Part shown: positions 35,225 to 44,115 of the stretch, in pieces
Layout: every line of letters starts with the position of its first letter
Position numbering within the stretch: the stretch's first letter is position 1
From: Pontibacter virosus
GTDB lineage: Bacteria > Bacteroidota > Bacteroidia > Cytophagales > Hymenobacteraceae
Direction of reading: 5' to 3'
Length of the DNA stretch: 64,000 nucleotides
Assembly (NCBI RefSeq): GCF_003096355.1
Contig: NZ_QEKI01000012.1
Span: 1-64,000, forward strand
Notes under the pieces: model-generated
Told to the model about the DNA's origin: nothing
Database searches by the model: none
The model's input: the letters and a program-made list of their open reading frames with translations, nothing else
Program-made: the position numbers and the translations under genes

Positions 35225-35986
35225 TTAGAACGATTTAATTATGTCGGTAAAGTCGCGGGATTTAAGCGAAGCCCCTCCGATTAGGCCACCGTCCACATCT
35301 GGTTGAGAGAACAGCTCTTTTGCGTTGCCCGGGTTGCAGCTGCCGCCGTACAGGATCGAGCACTTGAAGGCCGCCTCCGCATCAAACATGCGCGAAAGCT
35401 GTTCCCGGATATAAGCGTGCATTTCCTGGGCCTGCTGGCTGCTGGCAGTTCGACCTGTGCCAATGGCCCAGATCGGCTCGTAAGCTACTACCACGTTGTC
35501 AAATTCCTCGTTGCTTAGGTAGGAAAGGCTGTCGTGCAGTTGCTTGTCCACGTAGTCGAAGTGGCGGTCGGCGTCGCGCTCCTCGAGCGGCTCGCCGCAG
35601 CAGAAGATCGGTGTTATACCTTGCGCAATGGCAGTTTTCAGTTTCTTGTAAAGTGACTGGGCATCTTCGTGGTGGTACATGCGGCGCTCACTGTGGCCAA
35701 TGATCACGTACTGCACGCCTACCGACTTCAGCATGGCAGCCGACACTTCACCGGTATAGGCGCCGCTTTCGTGCTCGCTCACGTTCTGGGCAGCCAGATG
35801 CATCCGGTCGTTGCCCTGCGTTAGTTTACCCACGCTCTGCAGGAACGGGAAAGGAGGTGCCACGATCACGGTCACATCACCGTTCACTTCGTCTTTCACC
35901 ATGTTGTCGATCTCCGATACCAGCGTAAGCGCTTCCTCGTAGGTCTTGTTCATTTTCCAGTTGCCGGCAACAATTCGTTTTCTCAT
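35225..35986 (-). CDS. tpiA: Triosephosphate isomerase
   Basis: 253 residues. Catalytic Lys in GNWKMNKT (about 8-15), His in IIGHSERRMYH (about 99), Glu in VAYEPIWAIGTGRTAS (about 171) and the phosphate loops YGGSCNPGNAKE and GGLIGGASL are intact. Interconverts DHAP and GAP in glycolysis. Monocistronic, flanked by terminators. Confidence 0.97.
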   Translation of the reverse strand: MRKRIVAGNWKMNKTYEEALTLVSEIDNMVKDEVNGDVTVIVAPPFPFLQSVGKLTQGNDRMHLAAQNVSEHESGAYTGEVSAAMLKSVGVQYVIIGHSERRMYHHEDAQSLYKKLKTAIAQGITPIFCCGEPLEERDADRHFDYVDKQLHDSLSYLSNEEFDNVVVAYEPIWAIGTGRTASSQQAQEMHAYIREQLSRMFDAEAAFKCSILYGGSCNPGNAKELFSQPDVDGGLIGGASLKSRDFTDIIKSF

Positions 35987-36078
35987 GTTTTATAGTAGCT
36001 GTTGATTTATAGTTGATTCATACCCGTACGGCAAGTTAGTAAAATAAGGTATACCTGCCTTGCTATACCTTAAAAACA

Positions 36079-36110
36079 AGAGCCGCAGCAAATCCGATTG
36101 CTGCGGCTCT
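36079..36110 (-). terminator. Terminator after uvrA
   Basis: GAGCCGCAGCAA/TTGCTGCGGCTC perfect stem; the minus-strand downstream side is TTGTTTTTAAGG. Confidence 0.88.
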
Positions 36111-36122
36111 CACGCCTCACAC

Positions 36123-38930
36123 TTAAAGCCTTTCCTTCAGGAATCGGGCGGTATGGTTATCTTCTAGCTTTGCCATCTCCTCCGGCGTACCTTCAAAGAG
36201 CAGGTAGCCTCCGTTGGTGCCTCCCTCCGGACCCAGATCGATGATCCAGTCGGCGGATTTGATGATGTCCATGTTGTGCTCTATGATGACCACCGTGTTT
36301 CCGTTCTCGATCAGCGCGTTGATGGACTGCAGCAGTTTGTTGATGTCGTGGAAGTGCAGGCCCGTACTCGGCTCATCAAAGATGAACAGAATGTCCTCCT
36401 GGTGTGCCTGCACGCCCTTAGTCAGGAACGACGCCAGTTTCACGCGCTGCGCCTCCCCACCCGACAAGGTGTTGCTTGACTGACCCAGGCGGATGTAGCC
36501 CAAGCCCACATCGTTCAGCGGCCTCAGTTTCTCTATAATCTTTGACTGATCGGCAAAGAACTCGATGCTATCGGCGATGGTCATATCTAGTACTTCCGAA
36601 ATGCTCTTCTCCTTATACTTGATATCGAGCACGTCCTGCTTAAAGCGATGTCCGTTGCAGCTCTCGCAAGTCAGGTAAATGTCGGCCATGAACTGCATCT
36701 CGATCTTTACCTGGCCTTCGCCCTGGCACACCTCGCAGCGACCACCCTCGATGTTGAAGGAGAAATGCGAGGGCTTAAACCCGCGCGACTTGGCCAGCGG
36801 CTGGTCAGCGTAAAGCGAACGGATGGCATCGTAGGCCTTCACATAGGTTACCGGGTTGGAGCGCGACGACTTACCGATCGGGTTCTGGTCCACAAACTCC
36901 ACGTGCCGGATTTTGTTGTAGTCACCGGCCAGTTTGTCGAATTTACCTGTGGCTTCGGCTGTATTGCCGTGCAGCTTCATCATGGCCGGAGCCAGTATCT
37001 TTTTGATCAGGGTAGACTTGCCGGAGCCGCTCACGCCTGTTACAACGGTCATCACGCCCAACGGAACTTTCACGCTCAGGTTTTTGAGGTTGTTCTCGCG
37101 GGCGCCCTGTATCTCGATGGCATTGCGCCACTTGCGACGCTGCGCCGGCACCGATACCTCCATCTCGCCGCTCAGGTATTTGGCAGTATAGGTATCAGCT
37201 GTTTGGGTCATTTCTTCAAGCGTACCCTGGAACATCAGGTTGCCTCCACCCGAGCCAGCTTCCGGACCAATGTCGATTAGTTGGTCAGCGGCACGCATCA
37301 TTTCTTCTTCGTGCTCCACCACAATCACGGTGTTGCCCATTTTTTGTAAAGTGCGTAACACACCGATCAGCTGCTCGGAGTCCTTCGGGTGCAAACCGAT
37401 GCTCGGTTCATCCAGGATGTACATGGAGCCTACCAGGGCACTCCCCAGCGAAGTCGCCAAGTTGATACGCTGGCTTTCACCACCTGACAAAGTATTGGAA
37501 AGTCGGTTGAGCGTCAGGTAACCCAGGCCCACCCGCACCAGGTAGCCCAGGCGGTTTGTCACTTCGGTCACTAGTCGCTCAGCTACATTGCGCTCGTGCT
37601 CAGTCAGTTGCATCTGTTCAAAAAATGCAAGCGACTGAGTGATCGGCATCAGCACCAGATCGGTGATGCTTTTGTCATTGATCTTCACGTAGCTGGCATC
37701 CTTACGCAGTCGGGAGCCTTTGCAGTCGGGGCAGGTGGTGCGGCCACGGTAGCGCGACAGCATTACGCGGTACTGGATTTTGTGCGTCTGCGATTGGAGG
37801 TGCTTAAAGAAGTCGTTCAGGCCTTCGAAGTACTTGTTGCCAGTCCACAGCAATTCCTGCTCTTTCTCAGAAAGCTCGTTGTAAGGGCGGTGAATCGGGA
37901 AGTCGAAGCGGATGCCGTTCTTCACAAGCGGTTTCAGCCAATCGTTCATTTTCTCTGATCGCCAAGGAGCGACAGCTCCTTCGTATACCGTCAGGCTCTT
38001 GTCAGGTATAACCAGATCGGGATCTATACCTAGCACGCTGCCAAAGCCCTCGCAGGTCTGGCAGGCGCCGTAAGGGTTGTTGAAGCTGAAGAAGTTAACC
38101 GACGGCTCCTCGAACACCATCCCATCCAGCTCAAAACGGTCGGAGAACACGCGCTCCTCGCCATCGCCATATTTCACGCGGCACTCCCCATGGCCTTCGA
38201 AAAATGCGGTTTGCACCGAGTCGGCAATCCGGAAAGCCAGGTCTTCGTCTGATTTATAGATGATGGCGCGGTCCACAAGGATGTATACTTCCTTGCCCAG
38301 CTTGGGCTTTTTCTCTTCGAGCAACTCCTCGATAAAGTATACCTGCCCGTCGGCGTAGATGCGCGAGTAGCCTTTCTGCAGCAATAGGTCCAGTTCTTTG
38401 GCCAGCGTGCGATCTTTGTGCAGTTGCAGCGGCGCCAGGATCATCACACGGGCTTCGTCCTCCATCGAGAAGATGAAATCCACCACATCGGCCACACTAT
38501 CTTTCTGCACCACCTCCCCTGAAACAGGTGAGTACGTTTTGCCGATGCGCGCGTAGAGCAGCTTCAGGTAATCGTAGATTTCAGTGCTAGTGCCCACCGT
38601 CGAGCGGTTGTTCTTGATGCTCACCTTCTGCTCGATGGCAATGGCCGGGCTAATGCCTTTGATGTAGTCCACGTCAGGCTTGTCCATACGGCCCAGAAAC
38701 TGGCGGGCATAGGAGCTCAGGCTCTCCACATACATGCGCTGCCCCTCGGCATACAAGGTGTCGAAAGCCAAGGATGACTTACCGGAGCCGGAAAGGCCGG
38801 TAACGACGATGAACTTGTTGCGCGGCAAAGCCACACTGAGATTTTTGAGATTGTGCACGCGAGCGCCTTTGATGATGATGTGCTGGCGCGGATCGAGTGT
38901 ATCGAGGTTATTTTCGGACGTGTTAGCCAT
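36123..38930 (-). CDS. uvrA: Excinuclease ABC subunit A
   Basis: 935 residues from MANTSENNLDTLDP (38930); the extended frame adds 56 unlikely residues. Two ABC modules: Walker A GLSGSGKSSLAFDT near the start and GVSGSGKSTLIKKI near residue 630, signatures NTLSGGESQRINLA and NTLSGGEAQRVKLA, and zinc-finger cysteines in CQTCEGFGS/CPDCKGSRL and CEVCQGEGQ/CESCNGHRF. UvrA loads UvrB at bulky lesions in nucleotide excision repair. Length is standard. Confidence 0.97.
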   Translation of the reverse strand: MANTSENNLDTLDPRQHIIIKGARVHNLKNLSVALPRNKFIVVTGLSGSGKSSLAFDTLYAEGQRMYVESLSSYARQFLGRMDKPDVDYIKGISPAIAIEQKVSIKNNRSTVGTSTEIYDYLKLLYARIGKTYSPVSGEVVQKDSVADVVDFIFSMEDEARVMILAPLQLHKDRTLAKELDLLLQKGYSRIYADGQVYFIEELLEEKKPKLGKEVYILVDRAIIYKSDEDLAFRIADSVQTAFFEGHGECRVKYGDGEERVFSDRFELDGMVFEEPSVNFFSFNNPYGACQTCEGFGSVLGIDPDLVIPDKSLTVYEGAVAPWRSEKMNDWLKPLVKNGIRFDFPIHRPYNELSEKEQELLWTGNKYFEGLNDFFKHLQSQTHKIQYRVMLSRYRGRTTCPDCKGSRLRKDASYVKINDKSITDLVLMPITQSLAFFEQMQLTEHERNVAERLVTEVTNRLGYLVRVGLGYLTLNRLSNTLSGGESQRINLATSLGSALVGSMYILDEPSIGLHPKDSEQLIGVLRTLQKMGNTVIVVEHEEEMMRAADQLIDIGPEAGSGGGNLMFQGTLEEMTQTADTYTAKYLSGEMEVSVPAQRRKWRNAIEIQGARENNLKNLSVKVPLGVMTVVTGVSGSGKSTLIKKILAPAMMKLHGNTAEATGKFDKLAGDYNKIRHVEFVDQNPIGKSSRSNPVTYVKAYDAIRSLYADQPLAKSRGFKPSHFSFNIEGGRCEVCQGEGQVKIEMQFMADIYLTCESCNGHRFKQDVLDIKYKEKSISEVLDMTIADSIEFFADQSKIIEKLRPLNDVGLGYIRLGQSSNTLSGGEAQRVKLASFLTKGVQAHQEDILFIFDEPSTGLHFHDINKLLQSINALIENGNTVVIIEHNMDIIKSADWIIDLGPEGGTNGGYLLFEGTPEEMAKLEDNHTARFLKERL

Positions 38931-39291
38931 AGAGTATAGCGCAGGCAGGTTAAAGCCCACGCATGACGAACTTATTTTAATAAGATGTAAAGATACAAAT
39001 ACCCTGTCGCATTCAGAAGGCTTTTTACCCCTTGGCGCTATACCTGGCAATTGGCCAAAGCATACAACACGGCATCCTTTTGAAACACCCGCGGCCATAA
39101 AAAGGTTTAGCTCCCTCTTACTATTTACAAGTATAGATCATTGACAGGTATAAGCCCCCCTAACTCCACATTCGCAACATAGTCAGGTATAGCAAAACCT
39201 AACCAGACGTAAACTTCAAACCAGATCTAAACTGCAGCCCCCTACTTACGTATGTATGGGTTACGATCTACAACCAATAAACTAACGCAAC
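38931..39291. other. Intergenic gap between uvrA and THX gene
   Basis: Contains two exact octamers (CTATACCT near 39041, AGGTATAG near 39185) and an AT-rich stretch (about 38970-39000) upstream of uvrA with a TATCTTTA that could be its -7 element. The start of the extended uvrA frame lies here. No other gene seen. Confidence 0.5.
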
Positions 39292-39414
39292 ATGGGAAAA
39301 GGAGATAAAAAATCGAAGAAAGGCAAAATCGTGAAAGGCACTTATGGCAACAGCCGCCCAAGACAGGCGACCAAAAGAAAAGTCGCCGAGAAGAAAGAGG
39401 CTGCTGCCAAGTAG
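39292..39414 (+). CDS. 30S ribosomal protein THX (bTHX)
   Basis: A 40-residue very basic protein starting MGKGDKKSKKGKIVKGTYGN. The GKGDKKSKKGKI block is the signature of the THX family, a small peptide lying in a cavity at the head of the 30S subunit. ATG at 39292, TAG at 39412-39414, terminator 22 bases later. The tail is Lys/Ala-rich. Confidence 0.92.
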   Translation: MGKGDKKSKKGKIVKGTYGNSRPRQATKRKVAEKKEAAAK

Positions 39415-39435
39415 CCTCGTCACCCTACCACATCA

Positions 39436-39479
39436 GCAGTCCCATGTTTCGTCTAGCGGAGCATGGGACTGCCTTTTTC
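39436..39479. terminator. Convergent terminator, THX and MFS genes
   Basis: Perfect 11-base stem GCAGTCCCATG/CATGGGACTGC followed by CTTTTT; the right end overlaps the MFS stop codon. Confidence 0.85.
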
Positions 39480-40746
39480 AGACGGCCTCCATCTCAGGCG
39501 TCAGGTCCAGCTTGCGCAGCTTGTCTGCTTTCAGGGCCGTCACTCCTACGACCAGTAGCGTCACGACACCGCCCAGCACTACAGAGGGTACCGCGCCCAT
39601 CACCTTGGCCATCGTTCCCGCCCGGAAGGCACCTATCTCATTTGACGAACCGATGAAAATGCTGTTCACCGAGGAAACACGGCCTTTCATGTACTCCGGC
39701 GTGAGGGTATGAAGCAATGTGGAACGGATAATCACACTAATACTGTCGAAGGCACCGCTCAGCACCAGCAACACCAGTGAGAGCCAGAAGCTGGTGGAGA
39801 GCCCAAAGAAAATCAAACTTAATCCGAAGCCCGCCACGCACCAGAGCATGATTTTCCCGGCTTTCAGGGTAATGGGATAGTAAGCCATCCAGACGGCCAT
39901 CGCCACCGAGCCAACGGCAGGCGCCGCCCGCAGGAAGCCGAGTCCCTGTGGCCCCACTAACAGAATGTCAGAGGCAAATACAGGCAACAGCGCCACTGCT
40001 CCCCCAAACAGCACCGCGAACATGTCCAGGGAGATGGCGTTCAGGATAACCTGGTTGCCGAACACGAACCGTATACCTGAGCGCAGACTCTCCATCATAT
40101 TCTGCGGATTAATATTCTCAGGAAGCGCCTTCCCGCCGATCAGCACGAAAGCGGTGAACGACAGCAGCACCAGCAGGGCATCCAGGGCGTAAGCCGCTGT
40201 GATCCCGTAAAAGCCATATACCAGCCCACCCAAAGCCGGGCCCACCAGCGAGGCGGCCTGCCAGGTGGTACTGCTCCAGGTAATGGCATTGGCGTAGAGT
40301 TGTTTGTCGGCCACCAGTTGAGGCATAAACGAAAATACGGCCGGCCCCATGAAGCCGCGGGCTATGCCACTGATGAAAATGACCGCGTAAATAGGCAATA
40401 CGCCATACAGGGGCAGCACACGACTCATATCCAAGGTAAAATACAGAAGTGCCAGCGAACAAAGCAGGAGCACAGCCACTACTGTCACAATAATCCGCTT
40501 GCGTGGCACCGTGTCTGCCAGGTAGCCGGCGTACAGCGACACGAATATAGAAGGTATGGCCTCCGCCAGCCCAATCAGGCCCAAAGAGAAGACGTCGTCG
40601 GTGATAGCATAGATTTGCCAACCCACGACGACGGCCTGGATTTGCATGGCCAGCGTGATGCACAGTCGCGCTGATATGTACAGCCTGAACTCCGGCAGTC
40701 GAAGTACAGCATAGGGGTCATGCCTGCGTGCTGACTTAGCGTCCAT
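39478..40746 (-). CDS. MFS transporter, enterobactin-exporter (EntS) type
   Basis: 422 residues, twelve predicted membrane helices. Blocks LIGLAEAIPSIFVSLYAGYLADTVPRKRI, with the conserved D-R/K MFS loop 1 motif, and SSTTWQAASLVGPALGGLVYG are typical of the drug/siderophore efflux MFS_3 class. Substrate unknown. It stands alone, with its stop codon inside the shared terminator. Confidence 0.87.
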   Translation of the reverse strand: MDAKSARRHDPYAVLRLPEFRLYISARLCITLAMQIQAVVVGWQIYAITDDVFSLGLIGLAEAIPSIFVSLYAGYLADTVPRKRIIVTVVAVLLLCSLALLYFTLDMSRVLPLYGVLPIYAVIFISGIARGFMGPAVFSFMPQLVADKQLYANAITWSSTTWQAASLVGPALGGLVYGFYGITAAYALDALLVLLSFTAFVLIGGKALPENINPQNMMESLRSGIRFVFGNQVILNAISLDMFAVLFGGAVALLPVFASDILLVGPQGLGFLRAAPAVGSVAMAVWMAYYPITLKAGKIMLWCVAGFGLSLIFFGLSTSFWLSLVLLVLSGAFDSISVIIRSTLLHTLTPEYMKGRVSSVNSIFIGSSNEIGAFRAGTMAKVMGAVPSVVLGGVVTLLVVGVTALKADKLRKLDLTPEMEAV

Positions 40747-41261
40747 TTCCCTTTCTCCTCCACGAATAGGTATTCATAACCACAAAGCTACACCTTAGTG
40801 CGCATACCTGTAGAACGCTTTATTAAATAAACCGCTGTTTTCCGTTGTGCGTTAATTGGCGGTAGCTTTGCCTGCCGGAATCTTCGGATCATCCTGTGAG
40901 AGGCGATTCTTTATCCTCAATCCACCTAAGAAGTTGAATGTGTACAGCTTCTGGATATACCGCAAAAGACTGAGTATTTATACCATATAAAATTTTTTAG
41001 AATTTTAGGTCTAAAACTGTAACACTCACTCCTATATAGAAGTATAATTTTTTAAGGAGCGGCCACCCCCTCAATTAGCAGCCGCCTCCTGCATGCCAGC
41101 CCTATCCGACCTGTGCCCACGCATGCTTCCGGTGCTAACAACGCCATATTATTCTTTTATTAACAATCCTTTTATGGGTTAACGCAGCCAACTCAGGACC
41201 GTATCCTGGGCAAAGGAACTGCCGACTTTATCGATTATTAATATTTAAAAATATCAACATC
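40747..41261. other. Intergenic gap of 515 bases
   Basis: No gene seen on either strand. A forward TAGCTTTG (40863-40870) fits the -7 consensus with weak -33 support, and the AT-rich part near 40985-41060 carries repeated AATTTTTTA-type words. A long leader or a small RNA is possible but unsupported. Confidence 0.45.
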
Positions 41262-41597
41262 ATGGAACAACTGGACATCCGCAAATTATTGGAGAACATC
41301 GAGAAGAAGGTGTACCAGCAGGAAATCACTTCTAGCTCTGATGTTAATCAACTGATTAACACCGAAATAGCAAAGGCCATTAACCTGAACAGCAAAGTAG
41401 CTGACGGAAATAGCCTGCAGTTTCAGAATATATCCTGCACCACCATTGAGTGCTATCTGGAGCACCTCAAAGCCGTGGAGGCCAAGCTGAAACGCCCTGC
41501 CGACATCACCGCACAGTGCAAGCCTGTAGAGGAGCGCGAGATAAACCGCCGTCTGCTTCTGATCCTGAACCGACTGAAGCGATACAACCGCGAGTAG
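41262..41597 (+). CDS. Hypothetical cytoplasmic protein
   Basis: 111 residues, no signal peptide or membrane segment, largely helical by composition (IRKLLENIEKKVYQQEI, REINRRLLLILNRLKRYNRE). Two cysteines in ISCTTIECYLEHLKAVE. I do not recognise it. Codon use and the following strong terminator support a real gene. It precedes the truncated haemoglobin gene but is terminated separately. Confidence 0.7.
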   Translation: MEQLDIRKLLENIEKKVYQQEITSSSDVNQLINTEIAKAINLNSKVADGNSLQFQNISCTTIECYLEHLKAVEAKLKRPADITAQCKPVEEREINRRLLLILNRLKRYNRE

Positions 41598-41623
41598 TCA
41601 GCATTGCTAACATTATAAAACCC

Positions 41624-41663
41624 ATCCTTCGTACAGACCAGTCGCTCTTACGAAGGATTTTTT
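41624..41663 (+). terminator. Terminator after hypothetical gene
   Basis: Perfect ATCCTTCGTA/TACGAAGGAT stem followed by six T. Confidence 0.88.
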
Positions 41664-41719
41664 ATGCATTATAAATAACTATAGTGACCAATGTCATTTT
41701 TCCCGTGCTTCAGTGCTGG

Positions 41720-41727
41720 TAATTTTG
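41720..41727 (+). promoter_or_regulatory. -7 element for truncated haemoglobin gene
   Basis: TAATTTTG fits the -7 consensus, 29 bases before the ATG at 41757. The TTG start at 41748 would give a very short leader, so ATG is preferred. Confidence 0.55.
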
Positions 41728-41756
41728 TAAACCTATAAGGTTTCGATTTGCAGCAA

Positions 41757-42146
41757 ATGAAGGAAGATATTAAAGACGAACAGGATATAAAACTGCTGGT
41801 TGACTCGTTTTACGCCAAAGTAAACGAAGACGACCTGTTGGGACCTATTTTCAATGGCTTTGCGAACGTGAACTGGGAACACCACCTCCCCATCATGTAC
41901 AGTTTCTGGAGCTCAGTGCTGTTTGGCACCATGGCTTACAAAGGGCAGCCCTTCCCCAAGCATATGCGCCTGCCCATAGACAGACAGCATTTCGCTCGCT
42001 GGGTGATGCTGTTTAATGAAACTGCAGATGAGCTGTTTGAGGGTGATAAGACAAAGGAATTGAAACAGAAGGCAACCAGCATTGCGCAGGTATTTCAAAT
42101 GAAAATGGGCCTACTAGGCATTATAGGTAAAGAAGTGAGCTTTTAG
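41757..42146 (+). CDS. Group III truncated haemoglobin
   Basis: 129 residues. Family landmarks: the N-terminal helix KLLVDSFYAKVNEDDLLGPIF, the WEHHLPIMYSFWSSVLFG block, and the proximal haem His in RQHFARWVMLFNETAD. Group III (P-type) globins bind oxygen, NO or peroxide; their role in Bacteroidota is not settled. Its own promoter and terminator make it a single-gene unit. Confidence 0.92.
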   Translation: MKEDIKDEQDIKLLVDSFYAKVNEDDLLGPIFNGFANVNWEHHLPIMYSFWSSVLFGTMAYKGQPFPKHMRLPIDRQHFARWVMLFNETADELFEGDKTKELKQKATSIAQVFQMKMGLLGIIGKEVSF

Positions 42147-42168
42147 AGGGATTTACAAAAAATTGGAG

Positions 42169-42210
42169 CGGCAGTTTTATCAGGGATAGCACCCGGTGAA
42201 ACTGCCGTTT
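42169..42210 (+). terminator. Terminator after truncated haemoglobin gene
   Basis: CGGCAGTTT/AAACTGCCG stem with a 21-base loop, then TTTTGCTTT. Confidence 0.82.
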
Positions 42211-42415
42211 TGCTTTAATAAATGCCTTGTTTGCTCCCATCTGCATTGCATTAACTCACTACTTTTCAATACTATATACTAAAATGCTATATGCTGAAAA
42301 ATAAATTTAACTAAAAGCATATACGTTTACATTATCTTGCCGTATATTAGGGAACAGTAATTCTTAACTGGCATATAGCATCTTTAATATTTTTTATTAA
42401 GGACACCCGGCTAGG

Positions 42416-42447
42416 TTTGCACAGTCAGAATGCTTTCTCTATATTTG
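42416..42447 (+). promoter_or_regulatory. Promoter of ECF sigma gene
   Basis: TTTG (42416-42419), 20-base spacer, TATATTTG (42440-42447): a full match to the vegetative Bacteroidota promoter, leaving a leader of about 80 bases. Confidence 0.68.
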
Positions 42448-42502
42448 ATTCTGCACTTCAAAATTTATTTGTTCTAACAGCTTAACGCAACAATATGATA
42501 TA

Positions 42503-42532
42503 AAGCTCTACGTTAAACTAATGTAGCTTTAC
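42503..42532 (+). promoter_or_regulatory. Hairpin directly before sigma start codon
   Basis: AAAGCT-c-TAC and GTAGCTTT arms around GTTAAACTAAT, ending two bases before the ATG at 42534. It would enclose the ribosome-binding region. Confidence 0.45.
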
Positions 42533-42533
42533 G

Positions 42534-43136
42534 ATGAATACAACTACCCAGCTGAGCGACTCTGCTTTGGTCTCGCTCTACATCGCAGGTAACGAAAATG
42601 CGTTTGAACAGCTAGTAAACAGACACAAGAACAAAGTATTCACTACGATCTTACTGATTGTTAAAGACACGTATACCGCTGAGGACCTCATGCAGGATGC
42701 TTTTATAAAGGCGATCCATACCATGAAAGGCGGCAGGTATAACGAGGAAGGTAAGTTCTCTTCATGGATATGCCGCATTGCCCATAACCTGGCAATCGAC
42801 TTTTTCCGTAAAGAGAAAAGAAGCCCGATGATCACCCTGGAGGACGGTAGTAATGTGTTCAATGCCTTGTCTTTTGCAGAAGACTCTGCTGAGTCGCAGC
42901 AAATAAAGGAGGACACCCATGCCCGACTACGCGAGCTGATCCAGACGCTGCCACAAGCGCAGCGGGAAGTACTCATGATGCGTCACTACGCTGACATGAG
43001 CTTCCAGGAGATAGCTGAAGCAACCGGTGTGAGCATCAACACAGCTTTAGGTCGTATGCGCTACGCATTGATCAACCTAAGAAAAAAGATGCTAAACAGC
43101 ACCATTGCTTATGATAAAAACCTCTACTCAGAATGA
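42534..43136 (+). CDS. ECF sigma-70 family RNA polymerase sigma factor
   Basis: 200 residues. Region 2 (NRHKNKVFTTILLIVKDTYTAEDLMQDAFIKA and WICRIAHNLAIDFFRKEKR) and region 4 (LPQAQREVLMMRHYADMSFQEIAEATGVSINTALGRMRYA) are complete, with no region 1 or 3. An ECF sigma recognises its own promoters and is usually held by an anti-sigma factor. No membrane anti-sigma follows; a 76-residue overlapping ORF is the only candidate partner. Confidence 0.93.
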   Translation: MNTTTQLSDSALVSLYIAGNENAFEQLVNRHKNKVFTTILLIVKDTYTAEDLMQDAFIKAIHTMKGGRYNEEGKFSSWICRIAHNLAIDFFRKEKRSPMITLEDGSNVFNALSFAEDSAESQQIKEDTHARLRELIQTLPQAQREVLMMRHYADMSFQEIAEATGVSINTALGRMRYALINLRKKMLNSTIAYDKNLYSE

Positions 43137-43341
43137 GCTGATCCAGTATGTATACAACGAGTTGGCAGACCCTGCCCGCGAGCAACTGGAAACAGCATTG
43201 ATGCACGACAACGAGTTAGCCGAAAGCTGCTCTGATCTCATGCTCATCCAGCGACTGCTAAACGGTGCGGCCAAAAGCCCTAGCAAGCGGTCTATCGACA
43301 ACATTTTAAATTACTCAAAAAGCTTAAGTTTGCAGTCTTAA
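43111..43341 (+). CDS. Small acidic protein overlapping the sigma gene, possible regulator
   Basis: 76 residues from ATG 43111, overlapping the sigma gene by 26 bases, so translationally coupled. Helical, cytoplasmic (ELIQYVYNELADPAREQLE), with one Cys. The N-terminal layout recalls the cytosolic helix of anti-sigma factors, but there is no membrane segment or zinc motif. Function as sigma antagonist is inference. The stop lies inside a terminator. Confidence 0.75.
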   Translation: MIKTSTQNELIQYVYNELADPAREQLETALMHDNELAESCSDLMLIQRLLNGAAKSPSKRSIDNILNYSKSLSLQS

Positions 43342-43360
43342 CCGACTGCAAACTTTTTTT
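43326..43360 (+). terminator. Terminator abutting the nth start codon
   Basis: Perfect 12-base stem AAGTTTGCAGTC/GACTGCAAACTT, loop TTAACC, then five further T. The next base is the A of the nth ATG. The left arm overlaps the end of the upstream small gene. Confidence 0.88.
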
Positions 43361-44047
43361 ATGCGCAAACGAGAACGCTACAAGCTGCTGATCGAGCACT
43401 TTACCCAGAACTTTCCGGACCCGGAGACCGAGCTGGCCTACTCCAATCCCTACGAACTGATACTGGCTGTCGTACTCAGCGCCCAGTGTACCGATAAGCG
43501 TGTGAACATGGTAACGCCTGCCCTGTTCGAAGCATTCCCTACCCCTGAGCACCTGGCTGCGGCCAATCCAGAAGAGATCTTCCCGATTATTAGAAGCATA
43601 TCATACCCGAACAACAAGGCCAAACACCTGGCTGGCCTGGGCAGAATGTTGGTGGAGCAGTTTCACGCAGAAGTGCCCAGCACAGTAGAGGAACTGGTGA
43701 AACTGCCGGGTGTAGGCCGCAAGACAGCCAACGTGATCGTGTCGGTAATTTGGAACCAACCGGCCATGGCCGTGGATACCCATGTATTTCGGGTAAGCAA
43801 GCGACTGGGGCTGGTTGATAAAAAAGCAAAGACACCGCTGGAGGTAGAAAAAGAGCTGGTAGCCAACCTGCCGCAGGAGCTGATCGCCAAAGCACATCAC
43901 TGGCTTATTCTGCACGGGCGCTACATTTGCCTCGCCCGAAGGCCAAAATGTGAGGAATGTCCACTCACGCATTTCTGCGCTTTCTTTCAGAAATACTACC
44001 CCAACATACCTGACGACCCGGAAAACAAGGTCGGAGGTATAGCCTAA
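43361..44047 (+). CDS. nth: Endonuclease III
   Basis: 228 residues. HhH motif LPGVGRKTANVIVSV, catalytic Lys-Asp context VDTHVFRVSKRLGL, and the C-terminal iron-sulphur motif CLARRPKCEECPLTHFC (C-x6-C-x2-C-x5-C). Removes oxidised pyrimidines and cleaves at AP sites. MRKRERYKLLIEHF is the usual N-terminus, so the start is secure; it follows a terminator with no leader at all. Confidence 0.95.
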   Translation: MRKRERYKLLIEHFTQNFPDPETELAYSNPYELILAVVLSAQCTDKRVNMVTPALFEAFPTPEHLAAANPEEIFPIIRSISYPNNKAKHLAGLGRMLVEQFHAEVPSTVEELVKLPGVGRKTANVIVSVIWNQPAMAVDTHVFRVSKRLGLVDKKAKTPLEVEKELVANLPQELIAKAHHWLILHGRYICLARRPKCEECPLTHFCAFFQKYYPNIPDDPENKVGGIA

Positions 44048-44048
44048 T

Positions 44049-44089
44049 AAAAAAAGCGGAGGCAGACACTAAGTGGCCTGCCCCCGCTT
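44049..44089 (-). terminator. Terminator after DUF4890-like gene
   Basis: Leftward GAAGCGGGGGCAG/CTGCCTCCGCTT-type stem followed by TTTTTTT on the minus strand; nth ends 1 base to the left. Confidence 0.82.
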
Positions 44090-44115
44090 CAACTATGGGT
44101 TTCTTAGAAAAGGGA

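Larger units (their letters stand above)
42211..42533. other. Intergenic gap upstream of ECF sigma gene
   Basis: AT-rich. It contains the sigma promoter (42416-42447) and a hairpin directly before the start codon (42503-42532). Nothing coding was seen. Confidence 0.55.

Noticed and set aside
38931..39098. 56-residue N-terminal extension of uvrA
   Set aside because: Not compatible with UvrA N-termini; the conserved part begins shortly after MANTSENN.
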